Source: UBA7937 sp034419095
GTDB lineage: Bacteria > Chloroflexota > Anaerolineae > UBA7937
DNA length: 6,319 nucleotides
Direction: 5' to 3'
Assembly: GCA_034419095.1 (NCBI GenBank)
Contig: DAOULQ010000064.1
Location: forward strand, 1-6,319
Part shown: positions 1 to 6,012 of the stretch, piece by piece
How the letters are laid out: every line of letters begins with the position of its first letter
Position numbering within the stretch: the first letter of the stretch is position 1
Made by a program: the position numbers and the translations under genes
Notes under the pieces: generated by a model
What the model saw: only the letters and a program-made list of their open reading frames with translations
The model's database searches: none
Told to the model about the DNA's origin: nothing

Positions 1-610
1 TCAGTTCCTGATATAGTTGTAGATGGAGGATCTGAGTGCTGAGACTCTGGAGGAGCCCGTCGTGGATCTCCTGTGCTAGTTTCCTCCTGGCCCAAGCGCT
101 GCTCTCGGCGTCCAGTTCCCGCTGAGCGAGGGTGAGGGCTATCATCTTGGCGCTAGGCCGGGCCATGGTCAGGAACTGCTCAAGATCGGCCTGGGAGAAG
201 GTCTCCTCACCCCTTTTATTGCTCACCGATAGAACCCCGATGACCCGACCATCTTCCACCAGGGGTATGCACATAGCGTCCTTAATCCCTGGCTCTACCC
301 CCGAGAAGCGGGGATCATCCACGGGGCCGATGAGGAGTAGGGGTTCCTTATGCTTAGCCACCCAGCCCGAGATCCCCTCCCCTAGATGGCGCTTGGCGCT
401 GCGCACCACCTGCTCTCGGGGCCCACGAGCCGAGTTGACGGTGAGAAGTTCCCTGCCAGCGTGGAGGAGCATCAGCGACCCCTCGCTGGCATCGGTGGCT
501 AGGATGACCGTCTCTAGCAAGCACCCCAAAAGTTCCTCTAGGGTGGTGACCGCAGCGATCTTGGGGACAGAAGGGATGATCTCTTCTCTTTCTGTGGCTT
601 CTTGAGCCAT
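1..610 (-). CDS. GAF-domain sensor histidine kinase (NarL/LiaS/DegS-type), C-terminus beyond window
   Basis: The 203 visible codons run off the left edge without a stop. Residues about 20-165 form a GAF-type sensor domain, with the typical core GEGISGWVAKHKEPLLI near 78-94 and IPLVEDGRVIGVLSVSNK near 115-132. From about 165 a helix leads into a HisKA_3 phosphoacceptor segment, RKLAQEIHDGLLQ, in which H183 is the expected phosphorylated histidine. No transmembrane segment precedes the GAF domain, so the kinase is probably cytosolic; the ATPase domain must lie outside the window. Known members of this class phosphorylate a NarL/FixJ-type response regulator, often encoded next door, which would be to the left and unseen. 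The ATG at 610 has AGGAGG ten bases upstream. An in-frame GTG two codons earlier (614-616) is an alternative start with a shorter spacing. The sensed signal cannot be read from the sequence. Confidence 0.88.
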   Translation of the reverse strand, partial: MAQEATEREEIIPSVPKIAAVTTLEELLGCLLETVILATDASEGSLMLLHAGRELLTVNSARGPREQVVRSAKRHLGEGISGWVAKHKEPLLLIGPVDDPRFSGVEPGIKDAMCIPLVEDGRVIGVLSVSNKRGEETFSQADLEQFLTMARPSAKMIALTLAQRELDAESSAWARRKLAQEIHDGLLQSLSTQILHLQLYQEL

Positions 611-642
611 CTTCACCTCGCCTCCTAGAGAAGCCTGTAACT

Positions 643-672
643 AGTATAGTACTAAAGTACCTAATACGTCAA
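643..672 (-). promoter_or_regulatory. Sigma-70 promoter of the GAF histidine kinase gene
   Basis: Reading leftward, TTGACG (667-672) and TATACT (643-648) are separated by 18 bp; each hexamer matches the consensus at five of six positions. Transcription should begin near 636, giving a leader of about 26 nt that contains AGGAGG at 621-626. The spacer contains an inverted repeat (see separate entry). Confidence 0.75.
649..660. repeat. Short inverted repeat in the promoter spacer (possible operator)
   Basis: GTACT and AGTAC form perfect 5-bp arms around a 2-bp centre, lying wholly between the -10 and -35 boxes of the kinase promoter. A factor bound here would contact the promoter from within the spacer. 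Arms this short can arise by chance in AT-rich DNA, so operator function is only a possibility. Confidence 0.35.
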
Positions 673-753
673 GGGTTCGAAGTAATCGAGTAGCCAGGTG
701 GATAACGCGCTAATGAGGGCGTAATTTGCGGGGGAGTTAAGTTCTTTGCCCTT

Positions 754-1284
754 TTAGTCCTTCTCTTGTTGCTGGTACAAGGCCATCGCTTGGCTGATGC
801 ATTCTTGTGCCGACTTGCTGTCTTCCCATCCCAAGGGGCTAACCCGTATTCCTTCCAGGTCCTTATATACGGTGAAGAAGTGGGCCACTTCGGCCAGGAA
901 GTGTTGTGGGATATCGGCGATCTCTTTGTAGTCTCGGTAGAGGGGGTCGGAGGCGGGGACAGCGAGAACCTTGTCATCTGGTTCCTCACCATCTAGCATC
1001 CTGAAGATCCCGATGGGGCGGGCTTGGATGATGCAGCCCGGAAAACTGGGCGCTCCGACCATGACCAGGACATCGAGGGGGTCGCCGTCCTCAGAGAGGG
1101 TTTGGGGTATGAGGCCATAGTCGCCGGGGTAATGCATAGAAGAGTAGAGAACCCGGTTGAGTTGAATGGATCCCGTCTTTGTGTCATATTCATATTTGTT
1201 CCGGGAGCCCTTGGGCACCTCGATGATGACATTTATCACCTGGGGTGGATCGGGGCCGGGGAAAAGTTCTCGCCAAAGGTTCAT
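754..1284 (-). CDS. ppa: Inorganic pyrophosphatase (family I, soluble)
   Basis: The product is a 176-residue cytosolic enzyme that hydrolyses pyrophosphate to two phosphates and so pulls biosynthetic reactions forward. The family I signature DGDPLDVLV is at 66-74, with metal-binding D66, D68 and D71. Other active-site positions of the E. coli family are present: E22, K30 and E32 in NKYEYD, R44, Y56 in DYGLIP, and D103/D104/K105. Length matches bacterial family I enzymes. The reading frame is open five codons further to a TTG at 1299, but that TTG overlaps a GAGGAG ribosome binding site placed seven bases before the ATG at 1284, so the ATG is the start. The gene has its own promoter and no clear intrinsic terminator downstream. 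It is unrelated in function to its neighbours. Confidence 0.96.
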   Translation of the reverse strand: MNLWRELFPGPDPPQVINVIIEVPKGSRNKYEYDTKTGSIQLNRVLYSSMHYPGDYGLIPQTLSEDGDPLDVLVMVGAPSFPGCIIQARPIGIFRMLDGEEPDDKVLAVPASDPLYRDYKEIADIPQHFLAEVAHFFTVYKDLEGIRVSPLGWEDSKSAQECISQAMALYQQQEKD

Positions 1285-1291
1285 CTCTTGA

Positions 1292-1297
1292 CTCCTC
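1292..1297 (-). promoter_or_regulatory. Ribosome binding site fixing the ppa start
   Basis: GAGGAG on the minus strand lies seven bases before the ATG at 1284. It overlaps the upstream in-frame TTG at 1297-1299, which rules that TTG out as the likely start. Confidence 0.8.
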
Positions 1298-1308
1298 AAA
1301 TATATTAC

Positions 1309-1337
1309 ATTGTAACGTGAGTTTTCGAACTTTTCAA
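1309..1337 (-). promoter_or_regulatory. Sigma-70 promoter of ppa
   Basis: Leftward TTGAAA (1332-1337), a 17-bp spacer and TACAAT (1309-1314) make a near-consensus promoter. The start point should be near 1302, leaving a leader of about 18 nt that just includes the ribosome binding site. The -10 box lies inside a perfect 11-bp palindrome, TTACATTGTAA at 1305-1315. Confidence 0.75.
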
Positions 1338-1378
1338 CTGGTCAAACCTTGCTCTGGGTGGTTTATAAGGCGACTGCT

Positions 1379-1407
1379 TTGCTGTCCGCGGGGTAATGGG
1401 CTATAAT
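1379..1407 (+). promoter_or_regulatory. Sigma-70 promoter of the spermidine-synthase-like/DUF1461 unit
   Basis: A perfect TATAAT at 1402-1407 is preceded, 17 bp upstream, by a weak -35 box TTGCTG (1379-1384). The expected start near 1414 leaves only about 12 nt before the GTG at 1427. The promoter is divergent from that of ppa and does not overlap it. Confidence 0.65.
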
Positions 1408-1426
1408 CCAAAGTAGGTGTAGAGCC

Positions 1427-2968
1427 GTGCCTCTCCTACAGGATCTTGTAAGGAAAAGGGATAGATTCCTCCTTATCCTCGTTTTTACCAGCGGCATGAC
1501 CACTTTAGCTGTGGAGATGTCCGCCTCTCGGCTTTTGGCTCCCTATTTCGGCACCTCGTTGGTCATCTGGGCCAACCTCATCGGGTTGATGATGATCTAT
1601 TTGGCCGCCGGCTACCACCTGGGGGGACAGCTAGCCGATAGGTTCCCCCACCATAGGGTCCTCTACCAGATCACCGCCTGGGCCGGGTTCGCTATCGGGC
1701 TCGTCCCCTTCCTGGCCCATCCCATTCTTCGCTTCTCTTTGCGAGGTTATATCGATTATTCGGTGGATATCTTCATCGGGTCCTTGGTAGGGCTCTTGGC
1801 CCTCTTCTTAATCCCTGTGGTCCTCCTCGGTTGTGTCTCTCCCTTCGCTATCCGTCTCCAGACCGCCTCGGTAGTCTCTACCGGCCATACAGCGGGGGGG
1901 ATCTACGCTCTCTCCACTCTGGGGAGCATCTTGGGCACCTTTCTGCCGGTCTTAGTCTTCATCCCCTTCTTTGGCACCAGAAAAACTTTTCTTATCTTCT
2001 CTCTCCTTTTACTTTCCCTTTCCTTGGTGGGGCTCTTTCTCGTCGCCGGTCGGCGTGCTTGGTGGTACATCCCGCTACCTCTTATCATCCTGGCTTTGAG
2101 TCTCCTGCCCAGGGGGTCTATTAAGGCTACGGAAGGGATGATCTACGAGGAGGAGTCGACCTACAACTATATCCAAGTGTTGAAGGAGGGCGATGATATC
2201 CTCCTCACTCTAAACGAGGGACAGGCGTTCCACTCCTTTTACAACCCTCATCGGGTTCTCAGTTACGGCGTTTGGGATTACTTCCTGCTGGTTCCCTATT
2301 TCAACGCTGATTATTCCCCTCAGGAGGTGAAGAGCCTGCTCCTCATCGGTCTTGGAGGGGGGACGGTGACCAAGGAGTACTCCCAGATATATGGTCCTAT
2401 CCTCATGGAGGGGGTGGAGATCGACCCCTCGATAATCGAAGTGGGGCGGCGGTTTTTCGCTATGAACGAGCCAAACCTGAAAGCCATCGCCCAAGATGGA
2501 CGGTATTTCCTCTCCCGCACGGAAAAGAAGTACGACGTCATCGCCATCGACGCCTACCGCCAGCCCTACATACCCTTTTACCTTACCACTTACGAGTTCT
2601 TCGCCTTGGCTCGGGAGCACCTTACCCCCCGAGGGGTGGTGGCCATCAACGTGGCACGGACAGAGAGCGACTTCCGGCTTGTCGATGCCCTGGCCAGCAC
2701 CATGGCTGCTGTCTTCCCTGACGTCTACATCATCGACGCCCATGTGCCCAACTCGATAGTAGTGGGCACCAACCGGGATGCAGAGTTGGAGGGGTTCTAC
2801 GAAAACGCGGCTCGCCTCACCGACCCCAACCTCCGCCAAGTGATGGCCCTGGCGGAGGGAGGTGTGCGGCGGTACGAGGGCCACGGCCCGATCTTCACCG
2901 ATGACCGAGCGCCGGTGGAGCACCTCATAAACCTCATCGCTCTACGCTTCATGCGGGAGGGAGAATGA
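1427..2968 (+). CDS. Membrane protein with fused spermidine-synthase-like methyltransferase-fold domain
   Basis: The 513-residue product has about seven transmembrane helices in its first 230 residues (roughly 14-36, 46-68, 77-98, 117-140, 157-181, 186-207, 211-228), followed by a cytosolic Rossmann domain of the spermidine/spermine synthase family. Nucleotide-binding features are GLGGG at 308-312, acidic E331 in VEIDP and DGR at 357-359. The catalytic-loop equivalent starts at D375 (IDAYRQP), and TDDRAPVE at 491-498 is typical of these membrane fusions. Classical synthases carry a second aspartate in this loop, in a D-x-x-D pattern; here that position is R378, so polyamine synthesis from putrescine is doubtful and the substrate is unknown. 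Start is a GTG with only a weak TAGGTG upstream; it keeps the first helix intact. The stop overlaps the next gene by ATGA, implying translational coupling. Confidence 0.88.
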   Translation: MPLLQDLVRKRDRFLLILVFTSGMTTLAVEMSASRLLAPYFGTSLVIWANLIGLMMIYLAAGYHLGGQLADRFPHHRVLYQITAWAGFAIGLVPFLAHPILRFSLRGYIDYSVDIFIGSLVGLLALFLIPVVLLGCVSPFAIRLQTASVVSTGHTAGGIYALSTLGSILGTFLPVLVFIPFFGTRKTFLIFSLLLLSLSLVGLFLVAGRRAWWYIPLPLIILALSLLPRGSIKATEGMIYEEESTYNYIQVLKEGDDILLTLNEGQAFHSFYNPHRVLSYGVWDYFLLVPYFNADYSPQEVKSLLLIGLGGGTVTKEYSQIYGPILMEGVEIDPSIIEVGRRFFAMNEPNLKAIAQDGRYFLSRTEKKYDVIAIDAYRQPYIPFYLTTYEFFALAREHLTPRGVVAINVARTESDFRLVDALASTMAAVFPDVYIIDAHVPNSIVVGTNRDAELEGFYENAARLTDPNLRQVMALAEGGVRRYEGHGPIFTDDRAPVEHLINLIALRFMREGE

Positions 2969-3699
2969 AGACGATCCCTGCTCTCAGATGGGTTCTGGTC
3001 ATCTCTATCCCTTTCTTCCTTCTCTTGAGTAACTTGTATCTTTTCCTTTCTCCCTCCTTTCCCGTCCCTTCCCTCGGGATCCCTGTGGGACGGGATCCCT
3101 TTGGGACAGGGATACCTTCGTACATCGACTACGAGTATTCCAAGGGGAGTTGGCCCCTGCCTCCCAGATATGATGACGGTGAGAGAAGAGAGGTAGCCAA
3201 AGCGGTGCTCTACTACCTTCGCTCAAAGGAAGGTATCTCCTACTTGGGGAAATTGGCCGATGAGGATGGGCCTCTCTTCAATGAGCGGGAGTTAGTCCAT
3301 CTTGTGGATGTGAAGGTCTTGGCTCGACGCGCCTTTCTCCTCCACGGGGTTTTGGGCCTTCTAATCGTGGGGTCGGTGGTTATCCTGCTCTTCTACCCGG
3401 AAGGGAGGAAGGCTCTCCCTGGCTCTCTCCTCCAGGGGAGCGTCCTCACTTTTCTTCTCTTTGGCTTGTTGGGGCTCTTCGCTGCTTTCGGCTTTGATGC
3501 CTTCTTCGTGGGGTTCCACCGTACCTTTTTTGAGGGTGACTCCTGGCTTTTCAACCGCTGGGACACCCTCATTCAACTCTTCCCCCTCCCCTTCTGGTTC
3601 GATACGGCGATAACCTGGGTAGGTTTGACCTTGGGGGAGGCGGCGATTTTTGGGGGGGGAGCATACCTATGGGGAAAGCGGTATAGAGTCGCCCTTTAG
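2965..3699 (+). CDS. DUF1461/TIGR01906 integral membrane protein, Lit-like
   Basis: The 244-residue protein has four predicted membrane helices (about 8-29, 123-144, 157-184, 212-235) and a larger loop between the first two. The family hallmarks are present: H112 and D115 in LVHLVDVK, H185 in GFHRTFF, then W194, D200 in the segment DTLIQLFP, and F210. Length is normal for the family. The best-studied relative, Lit of Enterococcus faecalis, moves an acyl chain from the lipid glycerol to the N-terminal cysteine of lipoproteins, making lyso-form lipoproteins, and depends on conserved histidine. Applying that reaction here is an inference; the family assignment is firmer than the activity. The ATG overlaps the stop of the upstream gene by four bases, so both are expressed together. 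The product ends 11 bp from a convergent amidase gene. Confidence 0.82.
   Translation: MKTIPALRWVLVISIPFFLLLSNLYLFLSPSFPVPSLGIPVGRDPFGTGIPSYIDYEYSKGSWPLPPRYDDGERREVAKAVLYYLRSKEGISYLGKLADEDGPLFNERELVHLVDVKVLARRAFLLHGVLGLLIVGSVVILLFYPEGRKALPGSLLQGSVLTFLLFGLLGLFAAFGFDAFFVGFHRTFFEGDSWLFNRWDTLIQLFPLPFWFDTAITWVGLTLGEAAIFGGGAYLWGKRYRVAL
3076..3116. repeat. 16-bp tandem repeat inside the DUF1461 gene
   Basis: GGGATCCCTGTGGGAC (3076-3091) is followed directly by GGGATCCCTTTGGGAC (3092-3107), one mismatch apart, and then a partial third unit GGGATACC at 3109-3116. The unit is not a multiple of three, so successive copies are read in different frames. They encode part of the extracytoplasmic loop near residues 38-51. 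Confidence 0.8.
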
Positions 3700-3710
3700 A
3701 GCGATGTTTG

Positions 3711-4418
3711 CTACTTCTCCAGAAAGCACTCTATCCCAGCCACTATCCCCTGGGCTACTGTGTCTTGACGATGGCGCAATAGTTCCGCGTCGTCGGCCAT
3801 GAAGCCCATCTCTATGATGGCCGCTGGAGTCGCTGGAGCCACCTCTCCGAATACATGGTAGCCGTGCATATCAATGGTGATGCTCCACTGGTGGGGTTGA
3901 AGGCCGGTGACCTTCCTGTACTCTTCATAGAGGCACTCTAACAACCTATCCTCCTCCTCCGGGATGAAACTGTTCCAGGCTCGGGCTGCCTTAAAGCCCG
4001 AGACACCGGGGATGCAGGAGTCGGAATGGAGAGAGACCAAGGCGTCGGCTTCATACCCTTGCAGGAGGGGGTCGAACTCGGCCAAAAGATCGACTTTGTA
4101 CCCTCTCTCTTTCAGAAGGTTCACCACCTCGATGGCGATCTGGTAGTTTATATCCACCTCTAAGGTGCCATCGGGACACATCGCACCGCCATCATATTTC
4201 CAGTGGCCGGAGACTATACCCACCTTTCCCACGGGATCCTGTAAGGAGAGTGGGAGAGGTGTAGGGGAGGGGTTGTGCGTGGCTATCGGGGTTTTTGTCG
4301 GGGAGGGGGATAGGGTCTGGGGTCTGGAGGTGAAGAAGATCAGTGCTCCAGCCAGGGCTATCAGGCCTAAGGCCGCCGCCAGACCAGGCAAGATCTCTCG
4401 ATGTACTCCTTCATCCAT
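3711..4418 (-). CDS. Membrane-anchored N-acetylmuramoyl-L-alanine amidase (Amidase_3)
   Basis: The 235-residue protein has one N-terminal membrane helix (about 11-29), a Pro/Ser/Thr linker (33-60) and a zinc amidase domain (65-235) that should face the cell wall. The family cleaves the bond between muramic acid and L-alanine in peptidoglycan. Expected zinc ligands are H72 in SGHWKYDGG, E87 in GTLEVDIN and H131 in VSLHSDS; the catalytic glutamate is E203 in AIIEMGFMADD. The frame is open upstream to a GTG at 4493, but that longer version would place the gene's own promoter (4428-4456) inside its coding region. The ATG at 4418, nine bases after the -10 box, is therefore chosen; it has no ribosome binding site and the mRNA is probably leaderless. 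It may act in cell-wall remodelling or spore-like processes, which the sequence does not distinguish. Confidence 0.87.
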   Translation of the reverse strand: MDEGVHREILPGLAAALGLIALAGALIFFTSRPQTLSPSPTKTPIATHNPSPTPLPLSLQDPVGKVGIVSGHWKYDGGAMCPDGTLEVDINYQIAIEVVNLLKERGYKVDLLAEFDPLLQGYEADALVSLHSDSCIPGVSGFKAARAWNSFIPEEEDRLLECLYEEYRKVTGLQPHQWSITIDMHGYHVFGEVAPATPAAIIEMGFMADDAELLRHRQDTVAQGIVAGIECFLEK

Positions 4419-4427
4419 TACCGTTGC

Positions 4428-4456
4428 ATCATACCTTTGCCCGGGGCGAAAGTCAA
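4428..4456 (-). promoter_or_regulatory. Sigma-70 promoter of the amidase gene (leaderless arrangement)
   Basis: Leftward TTGACT (4451-4456), exactly 17 bp and TATGAT (4428-4433) form a strong promoter. Only nine bases separate the -10 box from the ATG at 4418, so the start point should fall at or within about three bases of the initiation codon. Confidence 0.75.
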
Positions 4457-4501
4457 TATTGCCCTTCGGTAACATTTTTATTTGGCTGGACACGTATTGT
4501 C

Positions 4502-4538
4502 AGAAATGAAGAAGCCCCGAGGCTAACCCGGGGCTTCT
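4502..4538 (-). terminator. Intrinsic terminator of the sigma/cold-shock unit
   Basis: A 10-bp perfect GC-rich stem (arms 4510-4519 and 4529-4538, containing GAAGCCCCG and CGGGGCTTC) encloses a 9-nt loop. Reading leftward it is followed by TCATTTCT. It lies about 20 bp after the stop codon of the cold-shock gene and before the amidase promoter, separating the two transcription units. Confidence 0.85.
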
Positions 4539-4557
4539 CTCTTGGTCAGGAGTATAT

Positions 4558-4800
4558 CTAACTCTCGTCTCCCATAGTAGCGGGGTAGGCGTGCAGCCTG
4601 ACTACATCCACAGCCTGGGGGCCTTTCTCGGCTTCTTGAAGGGTGAACTCCACCTCTTCTCCCTCATTGAGGGTTTTGAACCCCTCCATTTGGATCTCCG
4701 AGAAGTGAACGAAGACATCCTCACCGTTGGGGCGCTGGATGAAGCCGTACCCTTTCGCCGGGTTAAACCACTTCACTAGACCCCTTATCCTCTCTTCCAC
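4558..4800 (-). CDS. Cold-shock domain protein (CspA family)
   Basis: The 80-residue product is a single cold-shock (OB-fold) domain that binds single-stranded RNA or DNA and melts RNA secondary structure. RNP1 is KGYGFIQ at 16-22 and RNP2 is VFVHF at 29-33; W11 of VKWFNPAKG, a nucleic-acid-stacking aromatic, is present. A tail of about ten residues (HAYPATMGDE region) extends beyond the usual domain end. The start is GTG, supported by a perfect AAGGAGGT six bases upstream. The gene begins 36 bp after the sigma gene stop with no terminator or convincing promoter between, so it is probably co-transcribed, and a terminator follows it. Whether it is cold-inducible cannot be seen; no long leader of the E. 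coli cspA kind is present. Confidence 0.95.
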   Translation of the reverse strand: MEERIRGLVKWFNPAKGYGFIQRPNGEDVFVHFSEIQMEGFKTLNEGEEVEFTLQEAEKGPQAVDVVRLHAYPATMGDES

Positions 4801-4806
4801 TCTGAT

Positions 4807-4814
4807 ACCTCCTT
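4807..4814 (-). promoter_or_regulatory. Strong ribosome binding site of the cold-shock gene
   Basis: AAGGAGGT on the minus strand, six bases before the GTG at 4800, supports that non-ATG start and predicts efficient translation independent of the upstream gene. Confidence 0.85.
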
Positions 4815-4836
4815 AACTTCGTCAAAGATGTAACTT

Positions 4837-5973
4837 TTAGTTGAGGTACGCCCTCAATTTCCTGCTGAAGTGGGGGTGACGGAGTTTTCTTAGGACCTCC
4901 CCTTCGATTTGGCGGATCCGCTCGCGGCTCAAGTCGAACTCCTCGGCTATCTCCTGCAGGGTGCGAGGATCCCCATCGCTGAGGCCGAAGCGGAGATCTA
5001 TTATCCGCCGCTCCCGGGAAGGGAGTTTCCAGAGGACCTCTTGCAGTTGCTCATGTAACTCCTCGTCAAGGATCAAATCCACAGGTGGAGAGATCTCCTC
5101 ATCCTCTATAAACTCGCCCAGTTGGTTCTCCCCATCCTCGCCCACCGGCTTTTCCAAAGAGATAGTGTGGGTGGGAGCCCTAAGCACCCTTTCCATCTGT
5201 TCTAGACTTAGATTGAGGAGTCGGGCTATCTCCTCGGGTTCGGGTTTCCTACCCAGTTCCCGCTCCAATTGCCCCGAGACTTGCCTCACTCGACGCAACC
5301 GCTCCCCCATATGTACCGGTAGCCGGATGGTGCGGCTCTGGTAGGAAAGGGCTCTGGTGATAGCCTGACGGATCCACCAAGTAGCATAGGTGCTAATTCT
5401 GTTTCCCTGGCGGTAGTCGAACTTATCCACTGCTCGCATGAGCCCTACATTCCCCTCTTGGATCAAGTCCAGGAAGGTGAGACCCTGTCCTCGATACCGC
5501 TTAGCGACACTTATCACCAAGCGGAGGTTGGAACGGATGAGGCGCTGGCGCGCCACCTCTCCCTCTTCTACCTGGCGCTCCAGGATCCGGCGCTCTTCTA
5601 GGGGGACTCCCTGGGCCAAACGCATTTGCCCCCTCTTCCCAGCCCTCATCTTCTTCACCAGGGCGATCTCCTCCTCTGCGTCCAGGATGGAGTGGTGAGC
5701 CGCCTCCCTGAGGTAGAGAGCGAGGGTGTTCTCCATATCTAGTTCTTCCAGGCCAATAATCGCCTCCATCTTTCCATCGGAGGGCCCAGCCTCCTCTACT
5801 ATCTCCTCAGCGCCGATGACCGGTATGCCCTCCCCTTCTAGGAGGGAATAGAGATCGCCTATCTCCTCGATATGAGACTCGGCGTCTGGATACTCTTGGA
5901 GAATATCTTCCAAGGTGAGATAGCCTTGTTCCTCTCCTTTTTCTAGGAGTCTCTCTTTCACCACTTCGTACAT
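4837..5973 (-). CDS. rpoD: RNA polymerase sigma-70 factor, RpoD/SigA type
   Basis: At 378 residues it is close to Bacillus SigA. Residues 18-55 (YLTLEDILQEYPD onward) resemble region 1.1, a mark of primary sigma factors. Region 1.2 begins near 79 (DMENTLALYLRE), region 2 runs about 145-210 with DLIQEGNVGLMRAVDKFDY and STYATWWIRQAITRAL, region 3 about 220-290 ending LGEFIEDEE, and region 4 about 315-378 with the -35-reading helix SRERIRQIEGEVLRKLRHP. Region 2.3 is odd: two positions that are aromatic in E. coli sigma70 (Y425 and F427) are N191 and I193 here. A divergent primary factor or a group 2 relative is possible. A stop codon lies nine codons upstream with no other start between, so ATG at 5973 is secure. 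A GAGGTGAA ribosome binding site precedes it, within an inverted repeat. The cold-shock gene follows. Confidence 0.92.
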   Translation of the reverse strand: MYEVVKERLLEKGEEQGYLTLEDILQEYPDAESHIEEIGDLYSLLEGEGIPVIGAEEIVEEAGPSDGKMEAIIGLEELDMENTLALYLREAAHHSILDAEEEIALVKKMRAGKRGQMRLAQGVPLEERRILERQVEEGEVARQRLIRSNLRLVISVAKRYRGQGLTFLDLIQEGNVGLMRAVDKFDYRQGNRISTYATWWIRQAITRALSYQSRTIRLPVHMGERLRRVRQVSGQLERELGRKPEPEEIARLLNLSLEQMERVLRAPTHTISLEKPVGEDGENQLGEFIEDEEISPPVDLILDEELHEQLQEVLWKLPSRERRIIDLRFGLSDGDPRTLQEIAEEFDLSRERIRQIEGEVLRKLRHPHFSRKLRAYLN

Positions 5974-5982
5974 GCTACGGTC

Positions 5983-5996
5983 TTCACCTCGGTGAA
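5983..5996 (-). promoter_or_regulatory. Inverted repeat over the sigma gene ribosome binding site
   Basis: TTCACC and GGTGAA are perfect 6-bp arms with a 2-bp centre. In the mRNA, UUCAC and GUGAA can pair around a CGAG tetraloop, placing the ribosome binding site GAGGUGAA in the loop and 3' arm. The start codon is ten bases further on. Sequestration of the site is an inference from pairing alone; the stem is only five base pairs. Confidence 0.55.
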
Positions 5997-6008
5997 TCTG
6001 CTAGCAGA
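5997..6008. repeat. 12-bp perfect palindrome in the sigma gene leader
   Basis: TCTGCTAGCAGA is its own reverse complement and abuts the ribosome-binding-site inverted repeat with no gap. As RNA it allows only a 4-bp stem with a CUAG loop; as DNA it would suit a dimeric binding protein. Confidence 0.6.
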
Positions 6009-6012
6009 AGAG

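Noticed and set aside
132..605. Open plus-strand frame of 157 codons
   Set aside because: It lies opposite the GAF kinase gene, which has clear domain motifs; the plus-strand product is Arg/Ser-rich without recognisable features.
715..757. GGGC and GCCC arms with a following TTTT downstream of ppa
   Set aside because: The arms are only four bases with a very long loop, and the T-run faces the wrong way to terminate ppa.
1340..1345. TTGACC as the ppa -35 box
   Set aside because: It lies 25 bp from the -10 box; TTGAAA at 1332-1337 has the ideal 17-bp spacing.
2210..2923. Long open minus-strand frame of 237 codons
   Set aside because: It mirrors the spermidine-synthase-like domain, whose motifs are unmistakable; no ribosome binding site supports the antisense frame.
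4419..4433. Four-codon reading frame just before the amidase ATG, overlapping it as TAATG
   Set aside because: It starts inside the -10 box, so it would not be transcribed from the proposed promoter.
4419..4493. N-terminal extension of the amidase from a GTG at 4493
   Set aside because: It would contain the gene's own -35 and -10 boxes, and the GTG lacks a ribosome binding site.
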